Source: Actinomycetes bacterium (lineage in GTDB: Bacteria > Actinomycetota > Actinomycetes > Propionibacteriales > Propionibacteriaceae). From it: a stretch of DNA of 5,373 nucleotides. How positions within the stretch are numbered: the first letter of the stretch is position 1; each line of letters starts with the position of its first letter. The stretch is from positions 1-5,373 of the forward strand of contig WQUE01000135.1 of assembly GCA_009785885.1 (NCBI GenBank), in the 5' to 3' direction. The notes beneath the pieces were generated by a model. That model did no database searches and was not told the DNA's origin. It worked only from the letters and a program-made list of their open reading frames with translations. This document shows positions 1 through 4,276 of this stretch, in pieces. Position numbers and translations under genes: made by a program.

Positions 1-47
1 ACAATCTGGTGATCGCCGGCCGAAATCGCCGCCCCTCGGGCAAGAAC

Positions 48-85
48 TGTGGATAACTTCTCGACCCGGACGAACCTGTGGATAA
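48..85 (-). promoter_or_regulatory. Pair of exact DnaA boxes (TTATCCACA)
   Basis: TGTGGATAA occurs at 48-56 and again at 77-85, so both read TTATCCACA on the minus strand, the exact consensus bound by the initiator DnaA. They have the same orientation and start 29 bp apart. Paired boxes occur in replication origins and in promoters controlled by DnaA. No dnaA, dnaN or rpmH sequence is visible, so the role is unknown: an origin edge, a DnaA-titrating site or a promoter of a gene to the left are all possible. The match is seen directly; DnaA binding is inferred. Confidence 0.55.
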
Positions 86-156
86 GTTTCGGCTGTCGGC
101 GGGAGGCGCGCTACCTCATCCCTGGGCCGGGTGTGGACCACGGTGCGCCGACTGAG

Positions 157-181
157 GGACGAACCCCTGGGGTTCCCGTCC
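157..181 (-). terminator. Possible terminator hairpin downstream of the exporter
   Basis: GGACG (157-161) pairs with CGTCC (177-181) and AACC (162-165) pairs with GGTT (171-174), leaving two unpaired C bases at 175-176 and a short loop. It lies about 125 bp beyond the exporter stop on its transcribed side. No run of T follows on the minus strand, so this is not a classic intrinsic terminator. It is only a candidate for ending the cassette transcript. Confidence 0.25.
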
Positions 182-304
182 GGTCGCGCAGCTAGCAGGG
201 GAGTTCGTGCCCGGCCCACGTCGCGCGGCGATTCGCCCGGCACCCACAGCTGGCGACTCAGGGTTGACCTGAACCGTGAAGCAGAAGCCTGGTCCGTTCT
301 TGCT

Positions 305-1672
305 TCATGGGGATGGAGTCTCGTCGGTCCTGGGGTCGAGGCTCGAATTGCCCCGTTCGGGGAGTCTTGCCTGGATGATCGGACCGGTGAGCAGGGATGT
401 GAGGGCCACCAACCCGAGCGCGGCGCACAGCCCGAGTTGGCGCCTTGCCCCGAAGGCGTCCGACAGGAACCCGAACGCCAGGCCGCCCACCGCCATGGGC
501 ACTGTTTGGGCCATGCCGAGGACGGCCTGAAAGCGTGACTGAAGGTGGGGCGGACTGGCAAGGACGAAAAGCGGCATGACGTGGCTGGTGAAGAGGGAGA
601 TGCCGATGGCCGCCAGGGCGGTGCAGGCCGCTGCAGCCGCCATGCCGCCGAGGACGGTCATCGCACCCACTGCGGCGGCTGCGAGTGTCAGACCCGCGGC
701 CATCGGTATCACGACGCGTCGGACCGGTCCGAACGCCGCGACAAGACCACTCACGGCAAGCGAGCCTGCTACCCACGCCGTAGAAATGGCGCCCATCTGC
801 GGTGACGACCAACCGCTCTGCCGAGCGACGAGGGGAATCAGCACACCGACCAGAGGGAGATAGGCGGCCGTGACCAGCGCCACCGAGATCAGCAGACGTC
901 GGACGAGTCGGTCATGGATCAGACCCCTGAGGCCGGCGGCGATTCCAGCGTGCAAAGGCTCGGCTGGGCGGCGCTCCACGTCCAGTGGTCGCACGATCGC
1001 GAGTGCCGCCAACAGGGTCAGCAGGCCGAGACCTTCAGCGGACAGTCCAACCAGGAGACCACCCACCGCGACAGCCACTCCACCCAGGGCCGGGCCCAGG
1101 AGCGAGGCCGTCTGGTTCAACGTGGTCGACAGTGACATCGACCGGGCGACCTGGCCTGGCTCCACCAACTGTCTCACGAAAACGCCCGTCGAGGGCGCCT
1201 CGAACCCGGCAATGGCTCCTGCCGCCACGGCCTGCCCGATGAGGAGTTCTCTCACTGGCACCTTGGCCAGATACAGGGCGGCGAACACGACAACCACACC
1301 AAGGGACGCCCATGTCGTCCTGAGCAGAAGCGACCGCTGGCCCTGCCGGTCGGCGAGGACACCCCCCAGGAGCAGCATGACTGTGATGGCGCCCGTCGAC
1401 AAAGCGCTCACGGAGCCGGCGAAGCCGCCACCCTCCCCAGCGGCTATCCACCGGGCCGAGAAGCTCCACACACCACCCCCCAACGTGGCGACCGAGCTGG
1501 CCACCAACCACAGGGCCAAGGAGTGTCTACCCGCCCCCGGCCTGCCTTCGCGTCGCCCGTCCATTGACATACCGTTGGTTGAGGCAGGGGCGGAGGCGCG
1601 CGATGTAATGCCGGGTCGCGCTGGCGCATGCCTGGAGGCAGGCCGGTTTCGAGGAATTCGGCCACGCCCCAT
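305..1672 (-). CDS. Major facilitator superfamily exporter
   Basis: A 12-helix membrane transporter of about 455 residues, likely a proton-driven exporter in the cytoplasmic membrane. The helices form two bundles of six. The loop after the second helix carries an MFS motif A variant, GGVLADRQGQR (residues about 103-113). The fifth helix has a Gly/Pro-rich stretch, SLLGPALGGVAVAVGG, similar to EntS-like (MFS_3) drug and siderophore exporters. I prefer the ATG at 1672 because AGGGAG lies 7 nt upstream. The ATG codons at 1570 and 1564 lack a ribosome binding site but would give a more usual short N-terminus; the one at 1711 lies inside a hairpin. The first ~50 residues from 1672 are Arg/Pro-rich and unlike a transporter. 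As the last gene of the cassette it probably exports the modified peptide or protects against it; an unrelated drug efflux role cannot be excluded. Confidence 0.85.
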   Translation of the reverse strand: MGRGRIPRNRPASRHAPARPGITSRASAPASTNGMSMDGRREGRPGAGRHSLALWLVASSVATLGGGVWSFSARWIAAGEGGGFAGSVSALSTGAITVMLLLGGVLADRQGQRSLLLRTTWASLGVVVVFAALYLAKVPVRELLIGQAVAAGAIAGFEAPSTGVFVRQLVEPGQVARSMSLSTTLNQTASLLGPALGGVAVAVGGLLVGLSAEGLGLLTLLAALAIVRPLDVERRPAEPLHAGIAAGLRGLIHDRLVRRLLISVALVTAAYLPLVGVLIPLVARQSGWSSPQMGAISTAWVAGSLAVSGLVAAFGPVRRVVIPMAAGLTLAAAAVGAMTVLGGMAAAAACTALAAIGISLFTSHVMPLFVLASPPHLQSRFQAVLGMAQTVPMAVGGLAFGFLSDAFGARRQLGLCAALGLVALTSLLTGPIIQARLPERGNSSLDPRTDETPSP

Positions 1673-1679
1673 CGACAGT

Positions 1680-1686
1680 CTCCCTT
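1680..1686 (-). promoter_or_regulatory. Ribosome binding site supporting the exporter start at 1672
   Basis: The minus strand reads AAGGGAG at 1686-1680, then 7 nt, then ATG at 1672-1670. No comparable purine-rich site precedes the in-frame ATGs at 1570 or 1564, so this site decides the start chosen, at the price of an unusually long N-terminus. Confidence 0.5.
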
Positions 1687-1700
1687 CTGTGCGACGTGGT

Positions 1701-1744
1701 GGGGCCGCCATGGCGCGGAAACCAGCCTACGTCACGGCGGCCCC
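1701..1744 (-). promoter_or_regulatory. Strong hairpin between the peptide gene and the exporter
   Basis: On the minus strand GGGGCCGCCGTG (1744-1733) pairs with CATGGCGGCCCC (1712-1701), giving a 12-bp stem with one G-U pair and a 20-nt loop. Nine contiguous pairs are perfect and almost all GC. It starts 24 nt after the peptide stop codon and ends 28 nt before the exporter start. No U-tract follows. It may reduce read-through into the exporter gene or protect the 3' end of the peptide message, so that much more peptide than exporter is made. The structure is seen; the function is inferred. Confidence 0.55.
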
Positions 1745-1767
1745 AGTCCTGGCTCCGGTGTCATGTG

Positions 1768-1842
1768 CTATGAACCTTGAAGGCCGGGGAGGCATGGTTG
1801 CTTGCCGAAGCATGCCGACCGAGCGTCGATGATGACCTGCAT
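1768..1842 (-). CDS. Putative RiPP precursor peptide, 24 residues, two cysteines
   Basis: A tiny gene that starts 33 bp after the maturase stop, on the same strand. It starts at ATG 1842 and stops at TAG (1770-1768). The peptide begins MQVIIDARS, has Cys11 and Cys17 in CFGKQPC, and ends LPGLQGS. The ribosome binding site is an uninterrupted 12-nt match to the end of 16S rRNA, with GGAGG 7 nt from the ATG, which makes translation likely despite the short length. Known radical-SAM systems with precursors of this size include PQQ (PqqA), but this peptide lacks PqqA's Glu/Tyr pair and mycofactocin's terminal Val-Tyr. The two Cys are the obvious sites for thioether or other radical crosslinks, installed by the adjacent maturase and exported by the MFS protein. 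I do not recognise a family. The alternative is a regulatory leader peptide for the exporter gene. Confidence 0.65.
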   Translation of the reverse strand: MQVIIDARSACFGKQPCLPGLQGS

Positions 1843-1845
1843 CTC

Positions 1846-1857
1846 ATCACCTCCTTT
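1846..1857 (-). promoter_or_regulatory. Exceptionally complete Shine-Dalgarno site for the peptide gene
   Basis: The minus strand reads AAAGGAGGTGAT, complementary over 12 consecutive bases to the 3' end of bacterial 16S rRNA. The GGAGG core ends 7 nt before ATG 1842. A second ATG overlaps the site (1848-1846) but sits only 2 nt from GGAGG and is therefore unlikely to be used. This is far stronger than the sites upstream of the maturase (GGAG) or the exporter (AAGGGAG) and suggests a highly translated product. Confidence 0.75.
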
Positions 1858-1874
1858 CACACGTTGCCCGATGG

Positions 1875-3163
1875 CTACTGTTGTTCGGCGACAGGCTCAG
1901 ACGCGGATATCGCAGCGCGAATGAGTGCCGCCGATGCGGGCAGATCTTGGCGGAGGACCAGCTCAACCAATCTGGTGTACGCCTGGAATTCACTGTCGGG
2001 CGGACAGCGACCCGATCTGCAGCCGATCTTGCCCATGCACGCGAAGGCCCAATCGCAGGCGCGGCATTCAGCGTTGTCCTTCGGGTGCCTCGCGAGTCGC
2101 GGGTTCGCCGCGCGCAATGCGTCGACGTTCTCGCAGAGGTCGTCAATGGTCAGGACTCGTCCATCTTCCGACCGCCCATCCGGGAACAGTGGCTCACAGG
2201 AGATCACTGAACCGTCGTGCTTCACCTTTGGGGACCCTGGCGTGTAGGCCCGACACACCGTGCGCAGACCGATGAGGTGTTCGCCCGGCGGCCAACCATG
2301 TCGCAGGAGGCAGGGAATTGCTGTGGTCAACCGCCAGTGATCATACTCATCCTGGTCCAACGATAGGTTGAATGAGGTGTTGAATGTGTATGGCTCCAGG
2401 CGCGCGACTCGAATGCCCTGGACGGCGGGGAGTTTCATTGCGGTGACCCACTCGACGAACTTCTCGAATTGGCCCACGTTGGTGCGGTGTGCGTTGTATC
2501 TGAGTACGACACCCTTGTCAGGTGTTGCGGGGTCCAACTCGCCGATAACTTCAAGCGCTCGCGCAGATGTGTCCTTGCCGCCCCGATACCTCATTTGAGC
2601 GTGGTCAGGCGGAAGTGACAGGCATATCGTTGCCGTCATGCGCTCGGCGTGGGCGAACAGGCGCTTGAGTGACCTCGTTCCGTTCGTGTCGACATGAAAC
2701 GAGACTCGCCCATTGACATCGGCCTGGGCATGGTCTACGATCCGGAGAATAATCTCCTCGGCCAGCAGCGGCTCGCCGCCAATAATCGAGACCCCAATGT
2801 TCTCCGCCCCCAACTGCTGGGGCAGCAGCGACATGTACCTGACCGCCGCGTCGGCCACACCGGCGCTCATACGCCCTTCGTCGGGCCAACCATTCTGGTA
2901 GCAGAACGGACAGCGCAGATTGCACTGTCTCGTGACCTCAATCGAGAGGGACGGGGGGGGGTCGGTTGCAGGTGAGTTGTCGCAGTGAAGAGGGCGGCGA
3001 TCTCAGTCCCTGCCATTCCGGCCGACTGGAAGGCCTGCGTTCTGACCAGCGCCGCTGTTGGCGGATCCAGAATGGCAAGCGCCCCCGTGGCGGCATTCAG
3101 GGCCACATAGGCATCGGCATCGGACTTGCGATGCATGAACACGCAACCAGTGCGTTCAATCAT
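1875..3163 (-). CDS. Radical SAM/SPASM peptide maturase, frameshifted at a C9 tract
   Basis: Probable peptide-modifying radical SAM enzyme. With one base added in the homopolymer at 2953-2961 it is a 429-residue protein. The start is ATG 3163, with GGAG 5 nt upstream. Residues about 1-66 form a small N-terminal domain (YVALNAATGALAILD, then GTEIAALF) that resembles the PqqD-like peptide-recognition fold. The radical SAM core follows: SLSIEVTRQ leads into Cys81-x3-Cys85-x2-Cys88 (CNLRCPFCYQ), which binds the 4Fe-4S cluster; GGEPL at 129-133 and a VDTNGT strand contact SAM. The C-terminal SPASM region has Cys304, 323, 344, 367, 370, 376, 382 and 387, including CRACDWAFAC, for auxiliary Fe-S clusters. 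As written, the frame is lost at residue ~70: the upstream part runs to a stop at 2867, and the downstream frame has no start before Met99, beyond the CxxxCxxC motif. Without frameshifting no active enzyme is made. The likely substrate is the adjacent 24-residue peptide. Confidence 0.85.
2953..2961. repeat. G9 homopolymer at the frameshift point
   Basis: Nine consecutive G on the plus strand, C9 in the maturase sense strand, lie 11 codons upstream of the first cluster-binding cysteine codon. The codons are ACC CCC CCC CGT in the upstream frame. Adding one base (ten in total) or removing two joins the N-terminal domain to the radical SAM core as TPPPSLSIEVTRQCNLRC. The tract also forms the -1 slippery heptamer C-CCC-CCC in the correct register. 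A tract this long is prone to polymerase slippage and also to sequencing error. Confidence 0.85.
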
Positions 3164-3306
3164 GGCGGCTCCAAGCGAGCGGGGCGCCGCGTGTCGCGCC
3201 GCGGTCGGACACGACGGCTGCCAGGTCTCTCTGGGCCGCCCGCTCGCGACGCACATGGCCCAGTCCGTCAACCGAAGCCACTCGAGCGTGACCTGGTCGG
3301 GCGCGC
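3164..3306. other. Upstream region of the maturase cassette
   Basis: Non-coding as far as I can tell, between the maturase start and the kinase remnant. GGAG on the minus strand (3172-3169) is the maturase ribosome binding site. A TTGACG at 3271-3266 (minus) resembles a -35 box, but there is no -10-like hexamer 16-19 nt downstream, so I do not call a promoter. The maturase frame stays open upwards to about 3271, including an in-frame ATG at 3256, but without a ribosome binding site there. Confidence 0.4.
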
Positions 3307-3690
3307 ATGGCCAGGACGTGCATCATCCGCTCGCTCGCGCCGTTGGTCTTCGAGGCGGTGGATCTCGGCGACGATGTGGCCACCCGCGTGGTCGAGCGCC
3401 AGGCCGACGAGATCGTGGCGTGCCCGACGGCCGCACTGCGCCGGCTCGGCGTGCTCGGGCAGCCGTGCCCGGTCGTGCTCGGCGGCGGCGTCATCGCCCC
3501 GCGATATGCGTGCCTGCTCCAGGCGGTCGACCGGTTGCTGGCCGAGCGCGCCCCGGGCGCCCACGCGGTCATCGTCACCGACCCGCCTCTCGTCGGGGCC
3601 GCGCTGATGGGGTTCGACGCGCTGGAGGCCGCCCCGGACGTCCCGGAGCGCGTGCGGGTCGGTCTGCGCAGACGGGCGTCCGCATTGTGA
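3307..3690 (+). pseudogene. C-terminal remnant of an N-acetylglucosamine kinase-like (BadF/BcrA ATPase) gene
   Basis: This frame encodes only the last ~125 residues of a sugar kinase of the ASKHA fold; family members usually have around 300 or more residues. The visible hallmarks are a helical stretch (LAPLVFEAVDLGDDVATRVVERQ), the nucleotide-site glycine loop VVLGGGV (residues 56-62) and the typical end DPPLVGAAL (92-100) followed by MGFDALEAA. The N-terminal phosphate-binding half is absent. The frame is closed by a TGA at 3289-3291, and no ribosome binding site precedes the ATG at 3307. The C-terminus is intact to the stop at 3688-3690. It is most likely a gene cut at about 3310 by insertion or deletion. 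Its missing half is not in the window. Confidence 0.6.
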
Positions 3691-3767
3691 CAAGCTCGTT
3701 GACATCCATGTGACAGCTTCACATCCCATGTGTGTCATGTTGCATGATCTTTGTCATGTGGTTGTCA
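3686..3767. repeat. Cluster of TGACA/TGTCA repeats with inverted arms
   Basis: An AT-richer patch with three TGACA copies on the plus strand (3688, 3700, 3711) and three reversed copies TGTCA (3733, 3752, 3763). The outer pairs form 16-bp imperfect inverted arms: TGACATCCATGTGACA (3700-3715), and TGACAACCACATGACA on the minus strand at 3767-3752, with 13 of 16 bases the same. Within it lies a perfect palindrome, ATGTGA-N5-TCACAT (3708-3724), near to but not matching a CRP/GlxR-type site (TGTGA-N6-TCACA). It looks like a set of operator sites or the remains of a small inverted-repeat element. No intact gene directly flanks it. Confidence 0.45.
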
Positions 3768-3822
3768 AGATGCCACGAAGAGCGAGGCGAAACTCGAGGT
3801 CGTCCCGGTGCCGTGGGTCGGA

Positions 3823-4047
3823 TCATGGCGCGATCCAGTAGCGCTCCATCGTCGTGCCCCGTGAGGTGTGACTCGCGTACTCGCGGACGTAGTCGTCGTC
3901 GATGCTGAGACGGATGTTCACCAGGCCCAGCATGCGGCCGTCGTCCGGACGGATCAGCAGCCACTCCTCGGCCACCAGGCGCCCGTCCGGCACCGTCGCC
4001 GGGTCCGCGTGGGCGGCGCACCACGCGACCCAGGCCAGGGGATCCTC
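3823..4047 (-). pseudogene. Internally deleted GNAT-family acetyltransferase remnant
   Basis: The frame reads DPLAWVAWCAAHADPATVPDGRLVAEEWLLIRPDDGRMLGLVNIRL in short recognisable blocks: the early strand region of a GNAT N-acetyltransferase (acyl-CoA dependent, cytoplasmic). After DDDYVREY the normal GxIGYxVRPxxRGxGY core, which holds the acetyl-CoA pyrophosphate loop (Q/RxxGxG/A), is missing. The frame passes directly into GTTMERYWIAP, which looks like the family's usual C-terminal end. Roughly the central part is therefore deleted. The N-terminus is lost too: above about 4047 the sequence belongs to a methyltransferase on the other strand. It is almost certainly inactive. The substrate is unknown. 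Confidence 0.5.
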
Positions 4048-4260
4048 GGCTCGTTGCTCGCGGCGGGCCTTGTCATCGAGGCGTTCGACGAGTACCCGGC
4101 GATGGAGTGGCGCCTCGCCCCCGGCCTGGTGCTCGGCGCGCATCCCGACTACCCCGGCATGTGGGCGCTGCCCGACCGCCCCGAGCGCCTGCCCCTGACG
4201 TTCAGCATCGTCGCCCGCGCACCTGGCGAAAACCGTCGTTCCACGCCCTGGGGCGTGTGA
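4042..4260 (+). pseudogene. C-terminal remnant of a class I SAM-dependent methyltransferase
   Basis: About 72 residues resemble the tail of a methyltransferase of the UbiE/Methyltransf_11-like group: LLAAGLVIEAFDEYP, then MEWRLAPG, then MWALPDRPERLPLTFSIVARAP, with a TGA stop at 4258-4260. The usual C-terminal pattern in that group is a glycine-leucine turn, a Glu-rich strand, a W-LP segment and a final LPL-FSL-A strand. The SAM-binding N-terminal two thirds are missing, and upstream of ~4042 the DNA belongs to the GNAT remnant on the opposite strand. No start or ribosome binding site is available. The stop lies 16 bp from the convergent ileS stop. Confidence 0.5.
4242..4257. terminator. Hairpin between convergent ileS and the methyltransferase remnant
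   Basis: CACGCC and GGCGTG form a perfect 6-bp stem around a CTGG tetraloop (a 7-bp palindrome with a 2-nt centre). It lies 20 bp beyond the ileS stop and overlaps the last codons of the opposing methyltransferase remnant. On the ileS side it is followed within about 10 nt by a short T-rich stretch (GGTTTT). It may serve as a terminator for ileS, and possibly in both directions. Confidence 0.35.
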
Positions 4261-4276
4261 CTCGGTGTCGCCCGTC

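Larger units (their letters stand above)
1..304. other. Left intergenic region without a supported gene
   Basis: I see no convincing protein or RNA gene in this stretch downstream of the exporter stop. It contains two exact DnaA-box 9-mers near the left edge (48-85) and a bulged hairpin at 157-181. The three plus-strand frames entering from the left edge stop at 10-12, 83-85 and 54-56, so at most a very short C-terminal tail of an upstream gene could be present, and nothing identifies it. Other open frames here lack ribosome binding sites and recognisable protein motifs. Confidence 0.6.

Noticed and set aside
2..85. Short plus-strand tails of a gene entering from the left edge (stops at 54-56 and 83-85)
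   Set aside because: Too short to identify, with no recognisable motif, and the exact DnaA boxes suggest intergenic DNA.
140..210. Possible tRNA suggested by GGTTC-like sequence and nearby hairpin
   Set aside because: No T-arm with a 5-bp stem and 7-nt loop, no anticodon arm and no acceptor stem can be formed on either strand.
870..1832. Long plus-strand open frame opposite the exporter
   Set aside because: It lies antisense to a clear 12-helix transporter, is rich in Arg, Pro, Thr and Ser with no recognisable domain, and is what high-GC DNA gives by chance.
1846..1857. ATCACCTCCTTT on the plus strand as the end of a 16S rRNA gene
   Set aside because: Only the 12 bases match; the preceding bases are not the conserved helix 45 sequence. 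It is the complement of a Shine-Dalgarno site.
3164..3271. Extension of the maturase start to 3256 or 3271, or a precursor peptide in this stretch
   Set aside because: No ribosome binding site precedes those starts, whereas ATG 3163 has GGAG 5 nt upstream and yields a normal beginning; the stretch has no peptide-like ORF of its own with a ribosome binding site.
3699..3727. TTGACA at 3699 (and on the minus strand near 3768) as promoter -35 boxes
   Set aside because: No acceptable -10 hexamer lies 16-19 bp downstream on either strand, and the TGACA core is part of the repeat cluster.
3156..3738. Minus-strand frames across 3156-3738
   Set aside because: They are antisense to the kinase-like frame, which shows conserved VLGGGV and DPPLVGAAL segments; the minus frames show no motif and no ribosome binding site.
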